DNA of 64,000 bases from Bacteroidota bacterium (GTDB taxonomy: Bacteria > Bacteroidota > Bacteroidia > Flavobacteriales_D > Crocinitomicaceae), in assembly GCA_016192075.1 (NCBI GenBank), contig JACPUU010000012.1, forward strand, positions 372,001 to 436,000, read 5' to 3'. The notes beneath the pieces are model-generated. The model saw only the letters and a program-made list of their open reading frames with translations. It searched no databases and was not told where the DNA came from. Positions 43,984-52,812 of the stretch are shown piece after piece. How positions within the stretch are numbered: the first letter of the stretch is position 1; the number at the start of each line of letters is the position of its first letter. A program made the translations under genes and the position numbers.

Positions 43984-44276
43984 TCTTCAATTGTATTATC
44001 TGCAAATTTCTTTTTTGGGTATATCGTAATAAGGTAAGTACCAATGTGAATCTGTGTTGTTTCAGTTGGTTTTCTGCTGGACTCAATCAGGCACAAATCA
44101 TCACCGCTCAGCATAATTGGCCCGTTTTGGGCATAAGCTGTCTCTGACGCAGATGGGTCAATACTAACCGCATAGGTGCCAGGCTGTGCCCATCGGGTTG
44201 AATCACAGGTCTGGGCAAATCCGCCTGAAACAAAAAAGACAAAAATCAGTGAAAAAACAGCTCTGATCATATTCAT
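43980..44276 (-). CDS. Small exported protein, uncharacterised
   Basis: A 98-residue protein with signal peptide (IRAVFSLIFVFFVSGGFA) and a mature part of about 75 residues containing two cysteines (CDSTRW and DDLCLIES) likely to be disulfide-linked. The frame overlaps the T9SS cargo start (ATGA), so the two are coupled. It might be a secretion companion or a short paralogue of the cargo head. No family is recognised. Confidence 0.6.
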   Translation of the reverse strand: MNMIRAVFSLIFVFFVSGGFAQTCDSTRWAQPGTYAVSIDPSASETAYAQNGPIMLSGDDLCLIESSRKPTETTQIHIGTYLITIYPKKKFADNTIEE

Positions 44277-44291
44277 GGTGATTTTGAATCA

Positions 44292-44322
44292 CAAAGGTAT
44301 GAAATCAGCAACTGATTATCAA
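44292..44322 (-). promoter_or_regulatory. Promoter of the T9SS cargo operon
   Basis: On the reverse strand TTG (44320-44322) is followed after 20 nt by TACCTTTG (44292-44299). The ATG at 44276 lies 15 nt further on. Confidence 0.65.
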
Positions 44323-44402
44323 CGTATAATCGATTAAAATCAGTAAGAAAATTGGTTATTCTTGGTGAGCTAACGCGCAATTAATGTGGTGCACGTTAAA
44401 TA

Positions 44403-44490
44403 TTTAATAAAGAAATGTTTTAATCATCAGATTGTCAACCTGTTTTTATGGTTATAAATGATGATACCAAAAATCTGCATTTTACAAGAT
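44403..44490 (-). pseudogene. Decayed copy of the 3' end of dacB
   Basis: The tail of dacB at 44541-44577 (TTTAATAAA, then TTTTAATCATCAGATT) recurs at 44403-44435 with the same internal spacing, 138 nt away. A further block, TATGGTTATAAATGATGAT (44446-44464), matches TGTGGTTATTAATGATCAT in dacB (44606-44624) after a 22-nt deletion. In reverse translation the copy gives GIIIYNHKN and NLMIKTFLY, against MIINNHTCT and NLMIKMSVY in dacB. It looks like the remnant of a tandem paralogue or of a tail duplication. The rest of the 265-nt gap holds nothing recognised. Confidence 0.6.
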
Positions 44491-44541
44491 ACTTTGTCAT
44501 TCTGCATTGGCAGAGCTTTACATAATTAAAGTATCAGTGTT

Positions 44542-46020
44542 TTAATAAACCGACATTTTAATCATCAGATTTTCGAAGTACTTTTTCAATTGTGCAGATG
44601 TGCAGGTGTGGTTATTAATGATCATGGCATAGGCCAGTTTTTTGCCTGATGAACTGTCTACATATCCCGCAAAAGATTTGATACGCGTCATGGTTCCGCT
44701 TTTGCCATATACCCGGCCATCTGCGGTGGTTCCGTCTGCTACGCCTGACATCGTTCCCTTTTTGCCGGCAATGGCCAGACTTTCTTTCAGCGCAGATGCA
44801 TTTTTGGATGTGTTCATATAGGTCAGTAAATCAACAAAGAATTTTGCAGAGACTGAATTGGACCGTGAAAGCCCGCTGCCATCGGTCATAAATAAACCGG
44901 TTGCGTCAATTTTACTTTTCCAGTAGTTGGTGCAGATCAGAGTTCCGTTGCTGGTGCTGCCATACCCTGAACTGTTTACTGAAAGTTGACAGAGAATGTG
45001 TTCAGCAAACAGGTTGATGGATTGCTGGTTTACGATATTGATGATTGATCCAAGGCTGGGTGACTCATGCGTAATAAGTTCAGTGAGGGTTGGTTTTACA
45101 AAAGGTATATTTTTATCAAGCTGGCGAAATGTGGTAGGGGCATATTTTACATCAATACCACGCTGTTCAAGGGCGTAATCAAATTCCAGCGCAGCAATAA
45201 ATTCGGGGTCAGGGATACTGGCCTTTACCACAAAATCTTCCTGCCCTTTTGGAATTGTACCCCTCACGAACCAGTCATACGAATAGGGCGCGCCGTACAC
45301 ATAGGCATCATCGTCTTTTGAATCTGCTGCGCGAACAAAATTTTTGATTGAGATATCGGGCACATAAGGTGTTGTACAATGCAATTCAGTTGAGTCACCG
45401 GCAACGGGACCTGTTTTAAAATGCAGCTCGAGCAGGTTATCAAATATGGTAAGCCCTGAGGGTCCGGCACCATAATAATTCCCCATATCACCCCATACCC
45501 AGCCTGAGGGTACCCCTTCATAACGGTAAATTGAGGCATCTGCAATTACTTTGCCGGTTATGTTGCGCACACCCAACAGGTACAAACTGTCTGCCCATTT
45601 ATTAATAAAATCACGCTCAGTACCCGGCTTGTTGAAATAGCGTGAACCCAGGGTAGGGTCACCGCCGCCAACCAGGTAAATATCTCCGTTAATGGTGCCG
45701 CTCAAACTATCAAAAGTACCGGAATACATGATTTTTGTTTTGAAGCGGTAACCGCGGCCAAGCACTTGCAATGCGGTTGCGGTTGTTACCAGTTTCATGG
45801 TTGATGCTGAGGGGATACTCATTTCCGAATTGTAATCTGCAATTACCTCACCGCTGGTCATGTCTTTGACATAAAAACCAAAAATGGCATGCTTCAGCTG
45901 AGCATCTGTCATCATGGTCTCAGCATAGGTTTGAATGCCATTTACCGGCTTTGTAACAGTCTGTGAAAACAAATAACCGGCTGACAGGCTAATTGAAATA
46001 AACAGAAATAAATTTTTCAT
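44542..46020 (-). CDS. dacB: D-alanyl-D-alanine carboxypeptidase/endopeptidase (PBP4 family)
   Basis: A 492-residue peptidase S13 protein with signal peptide (MKNLFLFISISLSAGYLFSQ). The three penicillin-binding motifs are present: SxxK as STMK (S73-K76), SxN in SGLSRSNSV, and KTG as KSG in YGKSGTMTRI (near 434). The large insert after the first motif is the PBP4-type domain (VYLVGGGDPTLGSRYF and following). It trims or cleaves peptidoglycan cross-links in the periplasm. It is divergent from the exopolysaccharide operon. Its last codons are repeated downstream in a decayed copy. Confidence 0.92.
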   Translation of the reverse strand: MKNLFLFISISLSAGYLFSQTVTKPVNGIQTYAETMMTDAQLKHAIFGFYVKDMTSGEVIADYNSEMSIPSASTMKLVTTATALQVLGRGYRFKTKIMYSGTFDSLSGTINGDIYLVGGGDPTLGSRYFNKPGTERDFINKWADSLYLLGVRNITGKVIADASIYRYEGVPSGWVWGDMGNYYGAGPSGLTIFDNLLELHFKTGPVAGDSTELHCTTPYVPDISIKNFVRAADSKDDDAYVYGAPYSYDWFVRGTIPKGQEDFVVKASIPDPEFIAALEFDYALEQRGIDVKYAPTTFRQLDKNIPFVKPTLTELITHESPSLGSIINIVNQQSINLFAEHILCQLSVNSSGYGSTSNGTLICTNYWKSKIDATGLFMTDGSGLSRSNSVSAKFFVDLLTYMNTSKNASALKESLAIAGKKGTMSGVADGTTADGRVYGKSGTMTRIKSFAGYVDSSSGKKLAYAMIINNHTCTSAQLKKYFENLMIKMSVY

Positions 46021-46045
46021 AACATCAAGTTGAAGGTATTCCGTG

Positions 46046-46053
46046 TAAATTTG
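46046..46053 (+). promoter_or_regulatory. -7 promoter element of the exopolysaccharide operon
   Basis: TAAATTTG, an exact TAnnTTTG match, lies 18 nt before the TTG start of asnB. The opposite strand carries a near-match TACCTTCA (46031-46038) for dacB. Confidence 0.5.
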
Positions 46054-46071
46054 TTTTCAAAACTAACTACT

Positions 46072-47928
46072 TTGTGTGGGATATTGGGAATATGGGCAAG
46101 AAATAAAACCGGTGAGGTTCAGTTCAGTCATATGCCCCGTGCACTCTCCCGGTTAAATCACCGCGGACCTGATTACCACGCCTGCAAAACATGGTCCAAT
46201 GTGGCACTCGGGCACACACGGCTTTCAATCATTGATCTTTCAGAAAATGCCAACCAGCCTTTTACTGATGAAAGCGGAAATTACCACCTGGTTTTTAACG
46301 GTGAAATTTATAATTATGCCGCCATACGTGATCAGCTAAAAAAAAACGGCATTTCTTTTTCAACACAGTCTGATACAGAGGTACTGCTGAAACTGCTCAT
46401 TCATAAAGGAGAACAGGGGCTGCAGGATTTAAATGGTTTTTTTGCTTTTGTGTTTTTTGATGCATCACGCAATCAACTGCTGGCGGCGCGTGACCGTTTT
46501 GGAATTAAACCACTGCTTTATAGTATTGAAGAAAACCAGGTAATATTTTCGTCTGAACTGAAACCGTTTTTACAGTTTGACATAAATCAATCACCGGATC
46601 CGGATGCACTTACCCGTTTTTTTTCGTACACGTATATTCCAGCGCCATTAACCGTTCTGGAGTCTGTAAAAAAAATGCTTCCCGGTCAGCTAATGCGCAT
46701 TAAGGGAGACAAAATTGAATTTGAAAACTATTATACCGTTGAAAAAAAACCGCTGTATGCCGGAACCTTTTCAGCAGCTAAAAATGAACTGAGAGAGCGT
46801 CTCACCAAATCTGTTGAACGCCGGCTGGTAGCTGATGTTCCGGTTGGTAGTTTTCTGAGCGGCGGACTGGATTCTTCCATCATTGCAATGCTTGCAAAAC
46901 AGCAGCGCAGTGACTTAAAGACGTTTTCAATTGGGTTTGACCATCCGTATTTTAATGAATCAGCCTTTGCTGAAGAAATGGCTAAACACATTGGCACCCG
47001 GCATGAAACCCTGGTGCTGAACAAAAGCAGTTTTAAAGCTGAATTTGCTTCTTTTTTAGATTCGCTGGATGAGCCTTTTGCAGATTCATCTGCTTTTGCC
47101 GTATATCTGCTTTCAAAACATACCCGAAAACAAATAATCGTAAGCCTGAGTGGTGATGGAGCCGATGAACTTTTTGGAGGTTACCGGAAACATTTGGCCG
47201 AAGCCAAAATCAGGCAGAGCGGTTTACTTAAACAACTCCTGGTAAAAGGTGGCGCAAAAATTTTAGGAAAAAATTCAGACAGCAGGTCATCACGAACGGG
47301 TGATTTAAAAAGGCGCATTCAAAAATTTGCGGCAGGCTTTGATTTAAATGCAGATGAGCGCTATCACCAATGGGCCCGGTGGATTTCTGAAACTGATTGT
47401 GACCGTTTGCTTTTGAAAAAGGGCAGCCTTTTTTCATGGCCTGATACAATTCATGATCTGAACGATTTTTTGCTGCGTGATCAGCAATTTGTTTTGCCCA
47501 ATGACATGCTAAAAAAAGTAGATCAGATGAGTATGGCGCATGCGCTGGAGGTAAGGGTACCTTTTCTGGATCATGAACTGGTTGAATTTGCAAATTCACT
47601 TCCGGCTGACTGGAAAGTGAATTCAGGCCACACCAAACTAATACTGCGTGAAGCCTTTAAAAATGACCTGCCTGAATCTGTTTTAAAACGCAGTAAAAAA
47701 GGGTTTGAAATTCCGCTGCAATCGTGGTTGAATGAAGAAATAGATGCTTTGTTCAGTGCTGACTATTTTACGCGTGATTACCTGATTCACCAGAATCTGT
47801 TTCATCCTGAATTTATAGGAGCTATAAAATCAGATTGGAAAAGCGGTAAAATTGGTGAACGGATTTACCTGGTTTGGGCACTGGTAGTTTTTCAGCATTG
47901 GTATCATGAAAACATGTTTCGTAAATGA
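46072..47928 (+). CDS. asnB: Asparagine synthase (glutamine-hydrolysing), exopolysaccharide-linked
   Basis: The open frame begins at 46030. The enzyme needs its nucleophile cysteine directly after the initiator, and the only possible start before TGT GGG ATA TTG GGA (CGILG) is TTG at 46072; this gives 618 residues. An N-terminal glutamine amidotransferase domain (residues 2-190; RLSIIDLS, VFNGEIYNYAAIRD, ARDRFGIKPL) feeds ammonia to a synthetase domain with PP-loop FLSGGLDSSI (about 262-271) and SLSGDGADELFGGY. Both halves look complete. In surface-polysaccharide clusters AsnB-like enzymes often amidate uronic acids or other sugars rather than make free asparagine. The position at the head of a Wza/Wzc-type operon supports that reading. 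It overlaps the glycosyltransferase gene by 4 bp. Confidence 0.88.
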   Translation: MCGILGIWARNKTGEVQFSHMPRALSRLNHRGPDYHACKTWSNVALGHTRLSIIDLSENANQPFTDESGNYHLVFNGEIYNYAAIRDQLKKNGISFSTQSDTEVLLKLLIHKGEQGLQDLNGFFAFVFFDASRNQLLAARDRFGIKPLLYSIEENQVIFSSELKPFLQFDINQSPDPDALTRFFSYTYIPAPLTVLESVKKMLPGQLMRIKGDKIEFENYYTVEKKPLYAGTFSAAKNELRERLTKSVERRLVADVPVGSFLSGGLDSSIIAMLAKQQRSDLKTFSIGFDHPYFNESAFAEEMAKHIGTRHETLVLNKSSFKAEFASFLDSLDEPFADSSAFAVYLLSKHTRKQIIVSLSGDGADELFGGYRKHLAEAKIRQSGLLKQLLVKGGAKILGKNSDSRSSRTGDLKRRIQKFAAGFDLNADERYHQWARWISETDCDRLLLKKGSLFSWPDTIHDLNDFLLRDQQFVLPNDMLKKVDQMSMAHALEVRVPFLDHELVEFANSLPADWKVNSGHTKLILREAFKNDLPESVLKRSKKGFEIPLQSWLNEEIDALFSADYFTRDYLIHQNLFHPEFIGAIKSDWKSGKIGERIYLVWALVVFQHWYHENMFRK

Positions 47929-49103
47929 TTAAAGTATTGCGCATTGTGAATCGCTTTAACCTGGGCGGGCCAACGTATAACGTAACCTACCTGTCGGCCT
48001 TTTTACCGCCTGAATTTGAGACCAGGCTTTGTGGCGGTGAGCATGAACCGCATGAGGGAGATTCGCTCTTTATTCCGGAACGGTATGGTGTAAAACCGGT
48101 CATTATAAAATCACTGCGCCGCAGCATTAATCCGTTCAATGATCGAAAAGCACTGAAAGAAATTCAGGCATTGATACGTGAATATAAACCGGATATTGTA
48201 CACACACACGCCTCCAAAGCCGGTGCATTGGGAAGAACGGCTGCTTACCGTGAGCACGTTCCCGTAATTGTTCACACCTTTCACGGCCATGTTTTTCATT
48301 CGTATTTTGGAAAGGTTAAAACATGGATCTACAAACTGGCTGAACGGCGCCTGGCAAAAAAAACAGATGCCATCATTGCTATTTCAGCAATTCAGAAACA
48401 AGAGCTGACAGCAATTCACAAAATTGCTCCGGCTGAAAAGTTCAGGGTTATTCCACTGGGGTTTGACCTTGACCGGTTTGCAGCCAACCGGGCTGTTAAG
48501 CGCAAATCGTTCAGAGATACCTATGCACTTTCAGAGAATGAAATAGCAGTAGGTATTATAGGGCGGCTGACTGCCATTAAAAATCATGAGCTTTTTATTG
48601 AAAGCATTTGCCGGGTAGCAAAAACATCTGAAAAAAAAATACGGGCATTTATAATTGGTGATGGTGAGCGAATGTCTGAACTCAGGGAACTTGCAGGCAG
48701 GGCAGAGGAGAGCTGCGGTTCAAAGCTGTTTGAATTTACATCATGGGTCAGAAATGTGGATGACCTGTTACCAGGACTTGATATTGTTGCACTTTGTTCA
48801 TTCAATGAAGGTACCCCGGTTAGTCTTATTGAGGCACAGGCATCGGGCGTGCCGGTGATAACAACCAACGTTGGCGGTGTTGCAGACGTTGTGGATAACG
48901 GAAACACCGGTTTTGTAATTGACGGATTTGAGGTGGACGACTTTGCTGAAAAGCTGGGCCTTTTGGTTGAAAACAAAGAAATTCGTGAGAAAATGTCACA
49001 AAATGGATGGGGTTACGTAGAACATAAGTTCCATTACAGGAGATTGTGTGCTGATGTTGCAAAACTGTACCATGAGCTCCTGGCAAAAAAAGGAAAACGA
49101 TGA
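47925..49103 (+). CDS. Glycosyltransferase family 4
   Basis: A 392-residue GT-B glycosyltransferase. The N-domain shows RIVNRFNLGGPTYNVTYL and IVHTHASKAGALGRTAAY. The C-domain has VIPLGFDLDRF, GIIGRLTAIKNHELFI and the EX7E-type motif in SFNEGTPVSLIEAQASGVPVITTNVGG. It transfers a sugar from a nucleotide donor, probably in repeat-unit assembly of the exopolysaccharide. It overlaps both neighbours by 4 bp. Confidence 0.9.
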   Translation: MIKVLRIVNRFNLGGPTYNVTYLSAFLPPEFETRLCGGEHEPHEGDSLFIPERYGVKPVIIKSLRRSINPFNDRKALKEIQALIREYKPDIVHTHASKAGALGRTAAYREHVPVIVHTFHGHVFHSYFGKVKTWIYKLAERRLAKKTDAIIAISAIQKQELTAIHKIAPAEKFRVIPLGFDLDRFAANRAVKRKSFRDTYALSENEIAVGIIGRLTAIKNHELFIESICRVAKTSEKKIRAFIIGDGERMSELRELAGRAEESCGSKLFEFTSWVRNVDDLLPGLDIVALCSFNEGTPVSLIEAQASGVPVITTNVGGVADVVDNGNTGFVIDGFEVDDFAEKLGLLVENKEIREKMSQNGWGYVEHKFHYRRLCADVAKLYHELLAKKGKR

Positions 49104-49879
49104 AGCAGAGAATAATTCAAACCGGTCTTGCTCTTTTAGCAGGCATTCTAATGACAGGTTGTGGTATCAATAGCAGTCTGATGCTGAAAACAGACAAGGA
49201 TTACCAGTTTGCTCCCATTGACAGCATGAATGAGACAAAGGGTGATTATGTGATTGATGTGAATGACATTGTTCAGATGCGTTTTTTTACCAATGATGGT
49301 CTCAAGGTTTTGGACATCTCCTCTGCAACAGAAGGCGGGCAGCAGGCCCAGGTGTTTAACCCCAACAACACCCTTTCGTATGTGATTCAAAGTGATTCAA
49401 TGGTGAGGCTCCCGGTTTTGGGGCTCACAAATATTGTCGGGCTTACAATCCGCGAAGCAGAAATACGGTTACAATCCATGTACAGTGAATATTATGTTAA
49501 TCCGTTTATTCAGTTAACGGTGACCAATAAACGGGTTGTGGTTTTTCCGGGTGATGGTGGTGCGGCACAGGTCATCTATCTTCAAAACAACAATACCACC
49601 CTGATGGAGGTAATTGGATTGGCAGGCGGACTGGCAGACAGGGGAAGGGCTTCACGCATTAAACTCATGCGTAAAGACGATACCGGAAAAAGGCTGGTTT
49701 ACAAATTTGATTTATCAACCATTGAAGGATTGAAGTATACCGACTTTATTGTTCAGGCAAATGACTATATTTATGTAGAACCGGTACCTGAATTAGGCAA
49801 GGAAATTCTGCAGGAAGTGACCCCAATTGTCTCACTTATTACCAGCGCGGCGGTTATCATATCGGTACTAACACTCTAG
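49100..49879 (+). CDS. Polysaccharide export outer-membrane lipoprotein (Wza/BexD-like)
   Basis: A 259-residue lipoprotein with lipobox MTGC (C21). The polysaccharide biosynthesis/export (Poly_export) domain runs from about 50 to 130: GDYVIDVNDIVQMRFFTNDG and DSMVRLPVLGLTNIVGLTIREAEIRLQSMYSEYYVNPFIQLTVTN. A SLBB-like domain follows (RVVVFPGDGGAAQVIYLQNNNTTLMEVIGLAGGL), and the C-terminal helix (ITSAAVIISVLTL) may cross the outer membrane. It forms the export channel with the Wzc-like protein encoded next. Confidence 0.92.
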   Translation: MKQRIIQTGLALLAGILMTGCGINSSLMLKTDKDYQFAPIDSMNETKGDYVIDVNDIVQMRFFTNDGLKVLDISSATEGGQQAQVFNPNNTLSYVIQSDSMVRLPVLGLTNIVGLTIREAEIRLQSMYSEYYVNPFIQLTVTNKRVVVFPGDGGAAQVIYLQNNNTTLMEVIGLAGGLADRGRASRIKLMRKDDTGKRLVYKFDLSTIEGLKYTDFIVQANDYIYVEPVPELGKEILQEVTPIVSLITSAAVIISVLTL

Positions 49880-49952
49880 TTTTCTGGAAGAAAAAATAGA
49901 ACATAAAACCCGGCGCGTTTCAAATCTGAATAAAGATTTTGATGCTGATATT

Positions 49953-52265
49953 ATGCTGGCCGTTTTAAAAAGAAACTGGCTGGTAGTTCCGTTAATGATT
50001 CTGATAGCCCTTGCGCTCAGCTTTTTGTATTTGCGTTACACCAAACCGCTTTACCAGTCATCAGCCGTTATACAGCGCAGCTCGCAGGATGAGGGTAAAC
50101 GTGTACTGGATATTGAGGGCTTTGAGCAGGAAAATAAATTGTCAGAAGATGTAGAGCTGCTGCGTTCAACTTTTTTGCTCGAAAAAGCACTTCGTAACCT
50201 GAACCTGTCGATCTCTTATTTTTCTGAAGGTGATATTCTGACAGAAGAAAAATATCTGTTTTCACCGTATCACATTACGTTGCTTGAACTAAAGGATTCA
50301 TCCCTGATAGGCAAACAAATTCATGTCACAAAAAATGGTGAAAACATCCAGCTGATGTTTGATCATAAAAATCAAAAACAGGCATTTGAATTTTTGCCGG
50401 GAGAAGAGGTGAGTAATGAATTCTTCAGGCTGGTTTTTAAAATCAATGATGAGGCGGCCTTTCTCCAAAACCTGGGAGAAAATGATCTTTATTTTGTGTT
50501 TAATGACATTGGTTCCCTTACGCGCAGCCTTTTGCCCAGCCTGAATGTTTATACGCTGAATGAAGAGGCACGCACCATTGAAATAAAATTTGCAAGTAAT
50601 AATCCACGCCTGGCAATGGATGTTGTTCAGACATTGATCAACACCTTTTTTGAATACGATCTTGAAAAAAAGAGTGAAAGTTCAGCCAGTATTCTTGACT
50701 TTATTGACTCACAGCTGGATACCGTTTTCACCCAGCTGAGAGATTCTGAAAATAAAATTCAAAGCTTTAAAGACAGCAGTAAAATTAATGATCCGGAATT
50801 GTTCACGCAAAACGTCATGAACCGTATTAATGACCTTCAGGTACAGTTGATGGCCATTGATTTTGACCATGAGTTGATGAAAGAGGTTGAGCGTACCGTG
50901 CGTGAAACAGATCGTATTGAAATCTTTAACATCATACCAGCAATTATTGGAACGCCGTATGAAAATATGCTGGTAGATGAGCTGGAAAAACTGCATTCAC
51001 TGCTTGTTCAGAAAGAAGATGCCTCTTATACGCAAACAGAGGCTACTGAAAATTACAAACGCATTACACGTTCAATAGATTCCCAGACAAAAAACATTTT
51101 CCGCATTATAGGTTCGCTTACTGAGCAGCTTGGATACAAGCGCAAAAACCTGCAGGACAAAATTGCCGGTCTGGAATCCCAGTTATACGATGTACCTGCC
51201 ACACAAATGGAATTGTCACGGTTAGACCGGATGTTTAATCTCAACGAAAAGTACTATACACTGCTGATTGAAAAGAAAACGCAGTACGCCATTTCCAAAG
51301 CGGGGTACACCATGGACAACATGGTGTTGCAGTCACCAACAGAAGCAATTTTGATAAGCCCAAACAAAACAATCACTATAGCCGGATCGGTTGTTATAGC
51401 CTTTCTTCTGAGTTTTATTTTTCTGCTTGTACGGTATATTACTTTCAATGACATTCACAATCCCGATGAATTAAAAAAACTGCTGCCATCCTACGTTGGT
51501 TTTTTGGGAATGCTGCCCCGGGTTATTACACCAACTAAAAATTCAACCCTTATTGTACACCTGCAGCCAAAATCAGCATTGGCTGAAAGTTACCGTCACA
51601 TCCGGTCTAACCTCCATTTTATTCTGGATGAAAACAAAAAAAATGTCGTTGCCGTTTCATCTTCCGTTTCAGGTGAGGGTAAAACATTTGTAACGTTAAA
51701 CCTGGCCGGTATTTTTGCCATGATGGGTAAAAAAGTACTGGTTATTGACCTTGACTTGCGTAAACCCAAAGTGCATCACGGATTCAATGCGCCAAATACA
51801 AACGGTATGAGTACCATTCTGGCTGAAAAGGCAAACTGGCGCGACTGTGTAAACAAAAGCGAAATTGAAGGGCTGGATTTTATAACCGCTGGTCCTATTC
51901 CGCCTAACCCGTCTGAATTGATTATTGGCGGCCGCCTTGAAAAAGTAATTGAAGAATTCAAGACTGTTTACGACATGATTATGATTGATAACCCGCCGGT
52001 AGGTATTGTGTCTGACGGTATTGGTGTATTAAACCGCGCTGATTGTCCGATTTATGTTTTGCGTGCCAATTACTCCAAACGTATGTTTGTTCACCGTATT
52101 ACTGATCTTATTGAATCCAAAAAGGTTCCAAAATTATTTGTGCTGCTAAATAGCGTTGATTCTACCAAAACCGGATATGGTTATGCCTATGGTTATAGCT
52201 ACGGTGACTATTACACTGATGAAAATTTCGGCAGAAAACCCTGGTATAAATTCTGGAAAAAATAA
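49953..52265 (+). CDS. Wzc-like polysaccharide co-polymerase/tyrosine autokinase
   Basis: A 770-residue inner-membrane protein from ATG 49953. It has membrane helices near 13-30 and 475-495 flanking a long periplasmic Wzz/GNVR region. The cytoplasmic BY-kinase domain has Walker A SGEGKT (about 571-576), Walker A' in VLVIDLDLRKPKVH and Walker B-like MIMIDNPP. A tyrosine-rich tail (GYGYAYGYSYGDYYTD) is the autophosphorylation cluster. It controls chain length and export of the polysaccharide. The reading frame is open upstream to 49872 with protein-like sequence (EEKIEHKTRRVSNLNKDFDADI before the ATG) but no standard start; a CTG at 49884 is possible. The true N-terminus is therefore probably about 23 residues longer. 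Confidence 0.9.
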   Translation: MLAVLKRNWLVVPLMILIALALSFLYLRYTKPLYQSSAVIQRSSQDEGKRVLDIEGFEQENKLSEDVELLRSTFLLEKALRNLNLSISYFSEGDILTEEKYLFSPYHITLLELKDSSLIGKQIHVTKNGENIQLMFDHKNQKQAFEFLPGEEVSNEFFRLVFKINDEAAFLQNLGENDLYFVFNDIGSLTRSLLPSLNVYTLNEEARTIEIKFASNNPRLAMDVVQTLINTFFEYDLEKKSESSASILDFIDSQLDTVFTQLRDSENKIQSFKDSSKINDPELFTQNVMNRINDLQVQLMAIDFDHELMKEVERTVRETDRIEIFNIIPAIIGTPYENMLVDELEKLHSLLVQKEDASYTQTEATENYKRITRSIDSQTKNIFRIIGSLTEQLGYKRKNLQDKIAGLESQLYDVPATQMELSRLDRMFNLNEKYYTLLIEKKTQYAISKAGYTMDNMVLQSPTEAILISPNKTITIAGSVVIAFLLSFIFLLVRYITFNDIHNPDELKKLLPSYVGFLGMLPRVITPTKNSTLIVHLQPKSALAESYRHIRSNLHFILDENKKNVVAVSSSVSGEGKTFVTLNLAGIFAMMGKKVLVIDLDLRKPKVHHGFNAPNTNGMSTILAEKANWRDCVNKSEIEGLDFITAGPIPPNPSELIIGGRLEKVIEEFKTVYDMIMIDNPPVGIVSDGIGVLNRADCPIYVLRANYSKRMFVHRITDLIESKKVPKLFVLLNSVDSTKTGYGYAYGYSYGDYYTDENFGRKPWYKFWKK

Positions 52266-52810
52266 TGGAGGTTACACACTATCACATCGAAGGACTTTTG
52301 TCTTATGTGCCGCGCATTTTTGCGGATGACCGGGGTGCATTTTCAGAGACTTTTAACCAGCAGGCGTTTAATGCAGCCGTAGGTCAAACCATTACTTTTG
52401 TTCAGGACAATCAATCCATCTCAAAGCTCAATGTTCTGCGTGGGTTGCATTTTCAGGTACCGCCTTTTGCCCAGGGTAAACTGGTACGTGTACTGAAAGG
52501 ACGTGTGCTGGATGTTGCGGTTGATCTTCGAAAAAATTCAGCAACCTATGGTCAGCATGTTGCGGTTGAACTGTCGGGTTCTAATAATTGCGTATTCTGG
52601 ATTCCTGAAGGGTTTGCACATGGTTTTGCAGCGCTTGAAGAAGGTTCTGTTTTTGCTTATAAGTGTACCGCTTTTTATTCCAGGGAAAGTGAACGCTGCA
52701 TTCGTTGGAATGATCCTGATTTGGCAATAGACTGGGGTGTTTTAAATCCGCTTTTGTCAGAAAAAGATGCAGAAGGTACCTTTTTTAAATCTTTTAATTC
52801 TCCGTTTTAA
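52265..52810 (+). CDS. rfbC: dTDP-4-dehydrorhamnose 3,5-epimerase
   Basis: A 181-residue RmlC cupin. Motifs are FADDRGAFSETFNQQAF, FVQDNQSISKLNVLRGLHFQ (catalytic His in RGLHFQ), KLVRVLKGRVLDVAVDLRKNSATYGQ and WIPEGFAHGFAALEEGS. It makes dTDP-4-keto-L-rhamnose in dTDP-rhamnose synthesis. rfbA, rfbB and rfbD are not in the window. Its ATG overlaps the stop of the wzc-like gene by one base (TAATG). Confidence 0.93.
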   Translation: MEVTHYHIEGLLSYVPRIFADDRGAFSETFNQQAFNAAVGQTITFVQDNQSISKLNVLRGLHFQVPPFAQGKLVRVLKGRVLDVAVDLRKNSATYGQHVAVELSGSNNCVFWIPEGFAHGFAALEEGSVFAYKCTAFYSRESERCIRWNDPDLAIDWGVLNPLLSEKDAEGTFFKSFNSPF

Positions 52811-52812
52811 CT

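Noticed and set aside
46030-46071. Extended asnB N-terminus
   Set aside because: It would displace the essential N-terminal cysteine of the amidotransferase.
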